Source: Flavobacteriales bacterium UBA5040 (lineage in GTDB: Bacteria; Bacteroidota; Bacteroidia; Flavobacteriales; Weeksellaceae). Taken from it: a stretch of DNA of 64,000 nucleotides. Of the stretch, positions 16,253-24,955 are shown piece after piece. Each line of letters starts with the position of its first letter. The stretch's first letter is position 1. Position numbers and translations under genes: made by a program. Where the stretch lies: the NCBI GenBank assembly GCA_002415135.1, contig DIBY01000001.1, positions 155,040-219,039 on the forward strand, read 5' to 3'. The notes beneath the pieces are model-generated. The model made no database searches. It was given only the letters and a program-made list of their open reading frames with translations, and was not told the DNA's origin.

Positions 16253-17449
16253 ATGAAACTTCAAGATAAGAAAATCCTCCTCTGTATTTCCGGTGGAATC
16301 GCGGCGTACAAAATTAATTTTCTCATCAGAGATTTCATCAAAAAAGGTGCAGAAGTACAGGTTTTAATGACGCCGTCTGCAGAACAGTTTGTCTCAAAAC
16401 TTACGCTTTCTACGCTTTCTAAAAATCCGGTGTACAGCGATTTCTATTCTGAAAATGGAACGTGGAACAATCATGTGGAACTGGCGCTTTGGACAGACGT
16501 TATGGTTATGGCTCCTTGTACCGCAAACACTTTAGCCAAGATGGTTCACGGAATGTGCGACAATTTGGTTTTAGCTACTTATATGTCAGCAAAATGCCCC
16601 GTTTTTGTTGCCCCAGCGATGGATCTGGATATGTATCAACATCCTTCTACCAAACAGAATTTAGAATTGGCTGAGGATTTTGGCCATCATATCATTCCCG
16701 CTGAAGATGGCGAATTAGCAAGCGGATTATCAGGTGTTGGAAGAATGGCCGAACCAGAAACTATTTCTCAAATCATTGAAGAATTCTTTAACGTTAATAA
16801 AAGTCTGGAAGGCAAAACGGTTTTAATCACCGCTGGACCAACCTATGAAGCAATCGATCCTGTAAGATTTATTGGAAACCATTCATCCGGGAAAATGGGA
16901 TTTTCCATTGCAGAAGAAGCTGCCAATCGTGGCGCAAAAGTAATTCTTATTTCAGGGCCAAGTTCTGAACAAACAAGTCATCACAACATAGAAATTCATC
17001 GTATAACTTCAGCAAAAGAAATGTTTGCTAAAGTCTTTAAATATTACGAAAACGTGGATATCGCCATTGCCAGTGCTGCGGTTGCCGATTACGCTCCAAA
17101 AGAAATTGCTAAGGAAAAAATCAAAAAAAACGATGATTCATTGACGATCGAATTGGTCAAAAATCCGGATATCCTAAAAACGATGGGCGAACGGAAAACC
17201 AAACAATTCCTGGTCGGGTTTGCTTTAGAAACGCAAAATGAGGAAGAAAATGCGAAAGGTAAACTTCAGAAAAAAAATCTGGATATGATTATCTTGAATT
17301 CTCTTCGCGATGAAGGAGCCGGTTTTAAAGGGTCAACCAATAAAATAAAAATCATCACAGAATCCAGCGTCACCGAATTTCCTTTGAAATCAAAACTAGA
17401 AGTTGCCAAGGATATTTTAAATTTTGTGGAAGAACAGATTTCGAAATAA
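16253..17449 (+). CDS. coaBC: Bifunctional phosphopantothenoylcysteine decarboxylase / phosphopantothenate-cysteine ligase
   Basis: Two consecutive steps of coenzyme A synthesis. The N-terminal CoaC flavoprotein half begins ILLCISGGIAAYKINFLIRD and includes APCTANTLAKMVHGMCDNL and PVFVAPAMDLDMY. The C-terminal CoaB half begins GKTVLITAGPTYEAIDPVRF, with NHSSGKMGFSIAE and NPDILKTMG. The 398 residues match the usual fusion. Next gene: DUF4835. Confidence 0.95.
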   Translation: MKLQDKKILLCISGGIAAYKINFLIRDFIKKGAEVQVLMTPSAEQFVSKLTLSTLSKNPVYSDFYSENGTWNNHVELALWTDVMVMAPCTANTLAKMVHGMCDNLVLATYMSAKCPVFVAPAMDLDMYQHPSTKQNLELAEDFGHHIIPAEDGELASGLSGVGRMAEPETISQIIEEFFNVNKSLEGKTVLITAGPTYEAIDPVRFIGNHSSGKMGFSIAEEAANRGAKVILISGPSSEQTSHHNIEIHRITSAKEMFAKVFKYYENVDIAIASAAVADYAPKEIAKEKIKKNDDSLTIELVKNPDILKTMGERKTKQFLVGFALETQNEEENAKGKLQKKNLDMIILNSLRDEGAGFKGSTNKIKIITESSVTEFPLKSKLEVAKDILNFVEEQISK

Positions 17450-17486
17450 TATCCTTAAATTTCCGTTATCAAACTTTACTTTAAAA

Positions 17487-18392
17487 ATGAAGAAACTTTT
17501 TACGATATTCATCCTTCTATTTTCCTTTCACTTGAGTTTTTCTCAAGAACTTTTGGCAAATGTGCAAGTCAATACGCAACAAGTGAGCGGCAGTAATATG
17601 CAAGCTTATAAAACTTTAGAGAAAAATTTACGAGATTTCATCAATAACACAAGTTGGACTGGGAAAAAATTGCAGAATTTTGAGAAGATCAAATGTAATT
17701 TCGCAATAGTCATTAATGAGAAAGCTGGAAGCAGTAATTACAAAGCGAGCATTGTGGTACAAGCCGTTCGTCCGGTTTTTAATACGACTTATGAAACACC
17801 ACTTTTAAATCTTAACGATACCAACTTTAGTTTTGATTATACTGAAAATGAAAATCTTATTTTTAACGAAAGACAGTTTTCCGGAAAGAATTTAATTGAT
17901 GTGATCAGCTTTTATGTTTACACGATTTTAGGTTACGATGGCGACAGCTACAAAGTTCGTGGCGGACAACAGTGGTTTGAAAAAGCTCAGAAAATTTCTA
18001 ACAACGCACAGAATCAAAACTTCGCGGGTTGGTCTTTAATGGAAGGAACAAGGACCAGAGGAGCGCTGGTTGATAATATGTTGAAACCTGAGCAGAACAC
18101 CTTGCGAAATCTTTACTACACGTACCATCGAGCAGGTTTAGACAATTTGGGTAAACAGGATCAATCTTCTGGGAAGAAAATTATTGCAGATGCATTGATG
18201 TTGTTGAAAACTTATGAAAGTAATTTCCAGATGAATTATCCGGTGAATATTTTCATCGATACCAAAAAGCAGGAAATTTTTGACATCTTCAATAGTGGAA
18301 ATAATGCCAACGTCAATATGGCAGATTTAAAAGCACTTTTCACCATTTTATCTCCAAAAGATATCGACACGAAATGGAATAAGTGGAAATAA
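17487..18392 (+). CDS. DUF4835 family protein, PorD-like
   Basis: Start placed at the ATG opening MKKLFTIFILLFSFHLSFSQ, a clear signal peptide, giving about 301 residues; the longer frame overlaps coaBC. The sequence fits DUF4835 (ELLANVQVNTQQVSGSN, then LRDFINNTSWTG and FYVYTILGYDGDSYKVRGGQ). The family is labelled type IX secretion protein PorD in some annotations, and it sits between coaBC and recN throughout Flavobacteriia. The PorD function is established-label knowledge, not visible in the sequence. Confidence 0.85.
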   Translation: MKKLFTIFILLFSFHLSFSQELLANVQVNTQQVSGSNMQAYKTLEKNLRDFINNTSWTGKKLQNFEKIKCNFAIVINEKAGSSNYKASIVVQAVRPVFNTTYETPLLNLNDTNFSFDYTENENLIFNERQFSGKNLIDVISFYVYTILGYDGDSYKVRGGQQWFEKAQKISNNAQNQNFAGWSLMEGTRTRGALVDNMLKPEQNTLRNLYYTYHRAGLDNLGKQDQSSGKKIIADALMLLKTYESNFQMNYPVNIFIDTKKQEIFDIFNSGNNANVNMADLKALFTILSPKDIDTKWNKWK

Positions 18393-18572
18393 TTTCCAGC
18401 TTACTTTTCTTCATCATTTAAAAATAAAATCCAAAACTCACATTGTTAAAACTCTGTTAATATCGGCGTTTTAGAAGATTCTGATTTCGTTTTGTATTTC
18501 ATAATCTCTTTTAAAGTCTTAAATTTGCAGTCCGAAGTTTAATTTAAAACTACGTAATCGATTTTTCAAAAT

Positions 18573-20222
18573 ATGCTTTCAAGAATATTCATTCAAAATT
18601 TCGCTCTCATAGATTCACTCGAAATTACTTTAAACAAAGGTTTACAGGTAATTACGGGAGAAACTGGTGCGGGAAAATCAATTATTCTGGGAGCACTTCG
18701 TTTGATTTTAGGAGAAAGAGCAGATGTAAAATCGATTCAAAGCACTGATACGAAAAGCGTCGTTGAAGCGGAATTTATTATCACAGAAAATTTTAAAACT
18801 TTCTTTGACGAAAACGATTTAGATTTTGAAATCAACACCGTTATTCGACGTGAAATTTTACCAACGGGCAAATCGCGCGCTTTCATCAATGATGTTCCCG
18901 TTACTTTAGAAATATTAAAAAAGCTTTCTGAAAAACTTATTGATATTCATTCGCAATTTGAAACTTCCAATTTGTTTGATGAAGAATATCAATTCAAAAT
19001 GATTGACGGACTCTCGAAGAATAAAACGTTGATCACCAAATATCAGCAGGATTTTTCTGATTACAAAAAGTTGGTCAAAGAAATTGAGCATTACAAAAAT
19101 CAGCTTTCTGACGGAAATAAAGAAAGCGACTACAAAATCTTTTTGTTAGAAGAATTATTAGAAGTCAATTTGGATCTGTTTGATTTAGAAGATGTCCAAA
19201 GCAGATTGAGTCAACAAGAAAATGCGGAAACGATTATCGAAAATCTTTCTTTAATTTTTAATAAAATGGATGCTGAAGAAATTGGTGTCCTCGATTCTTT
19301 GCTGGATGTGAAAAGTAAACTTTCAAAAGTGGCTTCTTTATCACACCAATATTCCAAACTCAATCAAAGGTTAGAAGAACAGTTTGTAGAGTTTAAAGAT
19401 TTGCTTTTCGACCTTCAAAATGAAGCAGAAAAGATGGAAACCAGTCCAGAAGCACTTTCTGAATTATCGCTGCAACTGAACAAAATAAATTCTCTGTTTT
19501 TAAAACATAAAGTAAATTCAGTTCAAGAATTAATAGAAGTTCGAGATGAAATTCAAAATGAACAAACTGGTTTTGCAGAATTAGAATTCCTGATCAATCA
19601 AACCGAGCAGAAAATCGCACTTGCCGCTGAAGGTTTAGAAAAAGCTTCCACTGAATTATCTACCAATCGCAAAAAATCAATCCCTGGTTTCATTAAGAAA
19701 ACAGAAAAATTGTTAAATCAATTAGGTTTAGAAAAAGCGAAGATTGAAGTTCAATTAACTGATGTTGAAAACTTTAATTCATTCGGAAAAGAAAATATTC
19801 AACTGTTATTTCAGGCAAATTCTGGTTTTCCTTTAAAACCAATTCAAACTGCAATTTCTGGTGGTGAACGTTCCCGAGTAATGCTTTCCATTAAAAAACT
19901 GATGGCAGAAAATTCGGAGCTTCCAACTTTAATTCTGGATGAGATAGACACTGGAGTTTCTGGAAAAGTTGCGGAAGAGATCGGAAATGTGATGAAAGAA
20001 ATGTCCGCGAACATGCAACTCATCGTGATCAGTCACCTTGCACAAGTCGCTGCAAAAGGGAACGACAACTACAAAGTGATCAAGCGGGAAGTTTCCGGTA
20101 AAACGCAATCGACGATCATTTCTTTGAATCAAGAGGAAAAACTTCAGGAAATTGCCCAACTTTTATCGGGTAGTAAAATCACCGAGGCTGCAATTTCACA
20201 AGCAAAAGAGTTAATGAAGTAA
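18573..20222 (+). CDS. recN: DNA repair protein RecN
   Basis: An SMC-like ATPase of 549 residues for double-strand break repair. Walker A GETGAGKSIILGALRLILGE lies near residue 30; a long coiled-coil middle follows; then ISGGERSRVMLSIKKLMAE and LILDEIDTGVSGKVAEEIG supply the signature and Walker B. VISHLAQVAAKGNDNYKVIK is diagnostic of RecN. A TAAATTTG box at 18520-18527 stands before it. Confidence 0.96.
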   Translation: MLSRIFIQNFALIDSLEITLNKGLQVITGETGAGKSIILGALRLILGERADVKSIQSTDTKSVVEAEFIITENFKTFFDENDLDFEINTVIRREILPTGKSRAFINDVPVTLEILKKLSEKLIDIHSQFETSNLFDEEYQFKMIDGLSKNKTLITKYQQDFSDYKKLVKEIEHYKNQLSDGNKESDYKIFLLEELLEVNLDLFDLEDVQSRLSQQENAETIIENLSLIFNKMDAEEIGVLDSLLDVKSKLSKVASLSHQYSKLNQRLEEQFVEFKDLLFDLQNEAEKMETSPEALSELSLQLNKINSLFLKHKVNSVQELIEVRDEIQNEQTGFAELEFLINQTEQKIALAAEGLEKASTELSTNRKKSIPGFIKKTEKLLNQLGLEKAKIEVQLTDVENFNSFGKENIQLLFQANSGFPLKPIQTAISGGERSRVMLSIKKLMAENSELPTLILDEIDTGVSGKVAEEIGNVMKEMSANMQLIVISHLAQVAAKGNDNYKVIKREVSGKTQSTIISLNQEEKLQEIAQLLSGSKITEAAISQAKELMK

Positions 20223-20228
20223 TTTTTC

Positions 20229-20258
20229 TGTAACATTTTACTTATTTTTAGACTTATC
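20229..20258 (+). promoter_or_regulatory. ECF-type candidate promoter for the DUF5687 operon
   Basis: TGTAAC (20229-20234), 16 bases, then GACTTATC. A similar arrangement, TGTAAC-17-GTCTTTA, stands before the ECF sigma gene at 22584. The TGTAAC -35 form is typical of ECF-dependent promoters, so both units may belong to one regulon. Inference only. Confidence 0.35.
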
Positions 20259-20273
20259 TTTAAAAGTAAGACT

Positions 20274-21740
20274 ATGTACTGGAGACTTCTACAACTTGAA
20301 TTCAAAAATTTTATACGAAATCCACAATTCGGAGCTAACCTTGGAATGAAAATTCTGATGTTCTTCGGAATGGCTTATTTCAGCGCGATTTTCGTAGCAC
20401 TGCCTTTTATCCTTTATTTCTTCGCCAAGAAAAAAATGATGGCCGATCCATTGCTGATTTTTTGTAAATTTTTCATCTACTATTGGGCTTTCGATTTGAT
20501 CGTTCGCTATTTTTTGCAGCAAATGCCCACGCAAAACATCAAACCATTTCTTACTTTAGGAATTAGCAAGAAAAAAATAGTGAATTATACGGTCATTAAA
20601 ATTCTCGTTAATTTCTTCAACTGGGGAAATCTATTGTTTTTGCTACCATTTGCTGGCTTGCTTATTTACGATGGAGGTTACTCGATCATTCACGTGCTTA
20701 TGTTCACCATTGGTATTTTTGCCATCTTCTACTTTAATAATTTTCTGAATATTTTACTGAATGGAAAAGATGTGGTTTTGTACACTGTCGTCGGTGTGAT
20801 GGCGGGCTTAGCTGCTTTAGAATATTTTAAAATTATTGAACTCTCTTATTATTCTCAACTTGTCTTCTATAGTTTCTATCAGTATGCAGGTGTTTTTTTG
20901 ATCCCAATTCTTTTAGCAATTTTAGTCGCTTATCTCGCTTATCAAGAAATTTATAAAAACTTTTATTTGGACAAAGGCCTGGAGTTAAAAGTAGCAGAAG
21001 GTAAAACTGAGAACATCGCCTTCTTCGATCGTTATGGCGTTATGGGAACTTTTATCAACAATGATATTCGATTATTAAAGAGAAGTAAAGCTGCAAAATC
21101 TGCTCTGATCGCCAGTACTTTCTTTTTGTTTTACGGTTTACTTACTTTCACGAAAGGATATGACAGTAGTTTCATGCAGGTATTTATGGGAATATTTGTT
21201 ACAGGCGGATTCATGTTGATGTTTGGTCAGCGCGTCCCAAGTTGGGACAGTTCTTATTATCCTCTTATGATGACGTCAAATGTTCCGTACAAGGAATATT
21301 TAAAAGGAAAATGGTCCTTGATTATTATCGGCATTTCAGTCTCAATGATTCTGTCTTCTCTCTATCTTTTGATCAGTTGGGAATTTTATCTCACCCTTTT
21401 CGCCGCCGGATTGTATAATTTAGGCGTTAATTCTTACATCACGCTTTTGGCAGGTGCCTTTAATAAAAAACCAATTGACCTCAACTCAAAAAGTAAATCG
21501 TTCGGTGGTGGCAGCAATAATTTCAACATGAAAACAATCCTACTCACGATTCCACAGATGGTTTTACCAATGGCGGTTTTCGCGGTAGTGAAATATTTCT
21601 TCGGCATTTATCCAGCGGTGGCAAGTTTAGGAATTTTAGGGATTATCGGATTTTTAATCAGAGATAAAATCTTCGATATCATTGTTAAAGTCTATAAAAC
21701 TGAAAAATATTCAACACTCAATTCCTTTAAAAACGCATAA
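20274..21740 (+). CDS. DUF5687 family ABC transporter permease-like protein
   Basis: A protein of 488 residues with about ten to twelve hydrophobic segments (for example MFFGMAYFSAIFVALPFILY and AKSALIASTFFLFYGLLTFT). The N-terminus LLQLEFKNFIRNPQFGANLG is typical of DUF5687, which pairs with an ABC ATPase in Bacteroidota. The ATPase follows after 30 bases. The substrate is unknown. Confidence 0.85.
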   Translation: MYWRLLQLEFKNFIRNPQFGANLGMKILMFFGMAYFSAIFVALPFILYFFAKKKMMADPLLIFCKFFIYYWAFDLIVRYFLQQMPTQNIKPFLTLGISKKKIVNYTVIKILVNFFNWGNLLFLLPFAGLLIYDGGYSIIHVLMFTIGIFAIFYFNNFLNILLNGKDVVLYTVVGVMAGLAALEYFKIIELSYYSQLVFYSFYQYAGVFLIPILLAILVAYLAYQEIYKNFYLDKGLELKVAEGKTENIAFFDRYGVMGTFINNDIRLLKRSKAAKSALIASTFFLFYGLLTFTKGYDSSFMQVFMGIFVTGGFMLMFGQRVPSWDSSYYPLMMTSNVPYKEYLKGKWSLIIIGISVSMILSSLYLLISWEFYLTLFAAGLYNLGVNSYITLLAGAFNKKPIDLNSKSKSFGGGSNNFNMKTILLTIPQMVLPMAVFAVVKYFFGIYPAVASLGILGIIGFLIRDKIFDIIVKVYKTEKYSTLNSFKNA

Positions 21741-21770
21741 TCAGTTATTCTCAATTTAAAAAATTATCAA

Positions 21771-22484
21771 ATGATCTCAATCCAAAATATATCTAAAGTT
21801 TACGGCCAGAAAAAAGTACTTCACATCGAAAATCTTGTGATCCCAAAAGGAGAAAGTTTCGGCTTGGTCGGAAATAACGGCGCCGGAAAAACGACGTTGT
21901 TCAGTTTACTGCTTGATTTAATACAACCAACGACAGGTTTCATAGAAATCGATGGCAACAAAGTCAATGAAAACGAAATCTGGAAAAAGAAAGTTTCTGC
22001 TTTTATTGATGACACTTTTCTGATTGGTTATTTAACTCCCGAAGAATATTTCTATTTCTTAGGCGAACTTCGTGGACAAACCAAAGCCAGCGTTGATGAA
22101 TTCCTAAAACAATTTACCGATTTTTTCAATGGTGAAATTTTAAATGCAAAAAAATACGTTCGGGATCTATCAAAAGGAAATCAGAAAAAAGTCGGAATTG
22201 TTGGTGCTTTGATTGGCACTCCGGAAATCATTGTTCTAGATGAACCTTTTGCCAACCTCGATCCTTCCACTCAAATTAAATTGAAAAAACTAATTAAAGA
22301 CTGGACGAAAAATGAACAGGTAACCTTTTTAATTTCGAGTCATGATCTCGCACACACGACGGAAGTGAGCAACAGAATTGTTTTACTCGATAAAGGTCAA
22401 TTGGTGAAAGATATTATCACCACACCAGAAACTCTAAAGGAACTAGAAGATTTCTTTACGACTTCTGTTGAAACTTCCATCTAA
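21771..22484 (+). CDS. ABC transporter ATP-binding protein
   Basis: A protein of 237 residues. Walker A GNNGAGKTT near residue 37, signature LSKGNQKKVG, Walker B IIVLDEPFANLD, and the switch histidine in ISSHDL. The LSKGN variant and size fit the DrrA/CcmA-like exporters rather than importers. It pairs with the DUF5687 protein upstream. A terminator lies 13 bases downstream. Confidence 0.92.
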   Translation: MISIQNISKVYGQKKVLHIENLVIPKGESFGLVGNNGAGKTTLFSLLLDLIQPTTGFIEIDGNKVNENEIWKKKVSAFIDDTFLIGYLTPEEYFYFLGELRGQTKASVDEFLKQFTDFFNGEILNAKKYVRDLSKGNQKKVGIVGALIGTPEIIVLDEPFANLDPSTQIKLKKLIKDWTKNEQVTFLISSHDLAHTTEVSNRIVLLDKGQLVKDIITTPETLKELEDFFTTSVETSI

Positions 22485-22496
22485 ATTCAAAATAAT

Positions 22497-22533
22497 CATC
22501 CATTTTCTTTCAACAGGAAATGGATTTTTTTTT
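22497..22533 (+). terminator. Intrinsic terminator
   Basis: ATCCATTTTC pairs with GGAAATGGAT and runs into nine or more T residues. It closes the ABC operon before the ECF unit. Confidence 0.8.
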
Positions 22534-22583
22534 AATTCATTATCAATCACTTACATTTTTATAAAAAGAAAAGTAAGTTTATC

Positions 22584-22610
22584 TGTAACCTTTTTTCAAT
22601 TTCAGTGTCT
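22584..22610 (+). promoter_or_regulatory. ECF-type candidate promoter for the sigma factor gene
   Basis: TGTAAC (22584-22589), 17 bases, then GTCT at 22607-22610, 21 bases before the ATG. The layout fits autoregulation of an ECF sigma factor and resembles the site at 20229. Confidence 0.4.
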
Positions 22611-22631
22611 TTAAAGTAGAAAGAGAATTAT

Positions 22632-23198
22632 ATGAAACTTTTGTTCAACCATAAAAAAGATGATTTGCTAAGCCGCCTGCAAAAACAGGAACCGGCTGCG
22701 CAGAAGATCTTCTACGAACAAAATGTAAAGAAATTCTTAAGTATCAGTAAAAGTTATGTCAGCGACATTTATCAGGCTGAAGATTGCGTCATCAAAGCTT
22801 TTTGTAAAGTTTTTAAAAGTGTAGAAACTTTTCGCGGAGATGGTAATCTTGAAGGTTGGGCCCGAAGAATCGTAGTGAACGAATGTCTTAATTTTATTAA
22901 AAGCCATAAAACCGTCTTTTATATTGATGACATTCACCCTTCTATTTTGGAGGACTTTCACGAGGAAATAACCGATTGTAACTTTAATGCGCAAGAACTT
23001 TTAGATCAACTTCCAGATGCTTATCGAATGGTTTTCAATCTTTATGTCATCGAAGGTTGTTCGCATCAGGAAATTTCTGAAATCTTAGACATTTCTTTAT
23101 CGGTAAGCAAAACACAGCTTTTTAGAGCCAAAGAGAAATTAAGAAAAATCTACTTTCAGCAACAAAAAAACTTGAAAAATGAATACTCCGAAATATAA
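22632..23198 (+). CDS. ECF RNA polymerase sigma factor
   Basis: A protein of 188 residues with sigma-70 region 2 (YVSDIYQAEDCVIKAFCKVF, GNLEGWARRIVVNECLNFIK) and region 4 (LPDAYRMVFNLYVIEGCSHQ, then a helix-turn-helix ending AKEKLRKI). It lacks regions 1 and 3, so it is an ECF type. The next gene overlaps it by 20 bases and encodes a likely anti-sigma membrane protein. Confidence 0.93.
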   Translation: MKLLFNHKKDDLLSRLQKQEPAAQKIFYEQNVKKFLSISKSYVSDIYQAEDCVIKAFCKVFKSVETFRGDGNLEGWARRIVVNECLNFIKSHKTVFYIDDIHPSILEDFHEEITDCNFNAQELLDQLPDAYRMVFNLYVIEGCSHQEISEILDISLSVSKTQLFRAKEKLRKIYFQQQKNLKNEYSEI

Positions 23199-23793
23199 TA
23201 TCGAGCACGAAATCAAGAAACAGATCGACGAACGGGAATTCGCACCGACCAGAGATCTGTGGTCTGAAATTGAAAGTCAGACTTCAACACCGACTTCCGG
23301 AAGAACAAGGATCAATTGGTTTTTAGTGGCGGCTTGTTTAGGTTCACTTTTAACTTTAGGAATAGTGTTGGTTAATAGTGGTGATGAAGAAATTACTCAA
23401 CCTCAAGTAGTAGAAACAATTGCTCAACCTACGATTTCTCAACCAGAAAATATAATTCAAAAGGAATCACCGCCACTCTTAGTTGAACAGAAAGAGTCTA
23501 GTTTAAATAAGATCAACCCAGTTATCCAACCTCAACAAACAAAAATCTCTGATCCAGAAGTGGTTGCTGTCAAAACTCAGATCCCTTCAATCAAACAGAA
23601 ACAAATCCTTCCAGAAATAACACAAAATCAACTTTCTAGTAGTGTTGCAGTTATCGATTCGTCTAAAATTCCGATCAAGAGAAAAAGATTTGTGGATCCG
23701 TCTACGCTGCTTTTTTCAGTCGAACACAAAGATGTTATTGAAAAGTCCAAAGACGGAAGCAACGTTGCAACTATCGACCTGAACTCAAAATAA
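23179..23793 (+). CDS. Probable anti-sigma / single-pass membrane protein
   Basis: A protein of 204 residues with a cytoplasmic N-terminus of about 48 residues, one transmembrane helix (NWFLVAACLGSLLTLGIVLV) and a Gln/Pro-rich external part. The start lies 20 bases inside the ECF sigma gene, the normal coupling for an anti-sigma factor. No zinc HxxxCxxC anti-sigma motif is visible, so the role rests on context and topology. Confidence 0.7.
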   Translation: MNTPKYNIEHEIKKQIDEREFAPTRDLWSEIESQTSTPTSGRTRINWFLVAACLGSLLTLGIVLVNSGDEEITQPQVVETIAQPTISQPENIIQKESPPLLVEQKESSLNKINPVIQPQQTKISDPEVVAVKTQIPSIKQKQILPEITQNQLSSSVAVIDSSKIPIKRKRFVDPSTLLFSVEHKDVIEKSKDGSNVATIDLNSK

Positions 23794-23823
23794 ATTACTT
23801 TTAAACTTTTAAAAATTAATAAT

Positions 23824-24861
23824 ATGATCAAGAAAATTATCATGACGGGATTGGTATGTTTATACGCCACCTCCGTTAACGCTCAGGTTAACATCAGACT
23901 CAATTTCCCAACCAAACAGGATACAGAATTGAGTCCAATTGTGAAAGAGAAGGTAGAAGAATATGCATCGAAAATCAATAATATTATTCAGGAGGAAAAG
24001 AAGTTGATGGAACTGGAACTTGACTTTTTAGCCAAAGAAAACTTACCAAAAGTTGAATTCGATAAAAAGAAAGCAGACATCGCAGACCGTTATTCCATGA
24101 AAATAGATGAACGAATTGAAGCTTTAGGTTTTGATCTGGATGAAGTGATTCAAAAGCAGGTTCGGTATTCTTTATTGAATTCTGATATCACTTCTGAGGA
24201 AGAATTAAAAGCGAAACTGATGAAGAAATTCCGCGCTGTAAGAAACCTAAGTCCTTACGTTTCCTATGGAATTATGACGCTGACTAATGATCAACCCGAT
24301 AATGACCTCGATAAAAATATAGCTTACAGCAATAATCTGGAAGTTGGTTTTAAACTGAATTATCAATTCGACCGAATGAGTCCGTGGGGTTTAATTTCAG
24401 GGTTGGGATTTTCGTGGAGAACCGTTCGTTTGGACAATAATAAATTTTTTGCCAAAGACGCTAATGGTGGAGTTTCTGTTGCAGATTATGGCGGAAACGT
24501 CGATAAAAACAAAATGCGAACTGGTTATTTAATGGTTCCAATAGGATTACAATACAATTTCTCAAAACTGAAGAATGCAGGCATGGATATTCAGTATAGA
24601 CCTTACGGTAGCGGATTTAGAATTGCAGCCAATGCTTATGGCGGCGTGAAAATGTCAACCAATAACATCGTTCGTGGAGATGCTGAAGATTTCCGCGACC
24701 GCTCTAACTATCAGCTGAATCCTTTTGTGTACGGCGGGCAACTTACTTTTTCTTATAACAGCCTTAGTCTTTTCGTTAAGAAAGATTTCAGTAATTATTT
24801 TAAAGGCAATTACTTTCCGAACGATAAAGCTTTAGTTATCGGTTTAGCTCTTGGATTATAA
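23824..24861 (+). CDS. Predicted outer-membrane beta-barrel protein
   Basis: A protein of 345 residues with a signal peptide (LVCLYATSVNAQ), a helical, charged stretch of about 100 residues, and a C-terminal part of alternating amphipathic strands (VSYGIMTLTNDQ, WGLISGLGFSWRTVRLDNN, ALVIGLALGL at the end). This looks like an outer-membrane barrel with an N-terminal coiled region. Third gene after the ECF sigma factor and probably part of its operon. Function unknown. Confidence 0.75.
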   Translation: MIKKIIMTGLVCLYATSVNAQVNIRLNFPTKQDTELSPIVKEKVEEYASKINNIIQEEKKLMELELDFLAKENLPKVEFDKKKADIADRYSMKIDERIEALGFDLDEVIQKQVRYSLLNSDITSEEELKAKLMKKFRAVRNLSPYVSYGIMTLTNDQPDNDLDKNIAYSNNLEVGFKLNYQFDRMSPWGLISGLGFSWRTVRLDNNKFFAKDANGGVSVADYGGNVDKNKMRTGYLMVPIGLQYNFSKLKNAGMDIQYRPYGSGFRIAANAYGGVKMSTNNIVRGDAEDFRDRSNYQLNPFVYGGQLTFSYNSLSLFVKKDFSNYFKGNYFPNDKALVIGLALGL

Positions 24862-24886
24862 ATTTTTCATAGTAATTCATATCAAC

Positions 24887-24916
24887 AAAAAACTCTGGAG
24901 AACCTCCAGAGTTTTT
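24887..24916. terminator. Bidirectional intrinsic terminator
   Basis: AAAAACTCTGGAG, loop AAC, CTCCAGAGTTTTT. Placed between the converging beta-barrel gene and fumC. Confidence 0.85.
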
Positions 24917-24955
24917 GCATTATTTGTCTATCAGTCTATTATCTAAAAGTCTAAT

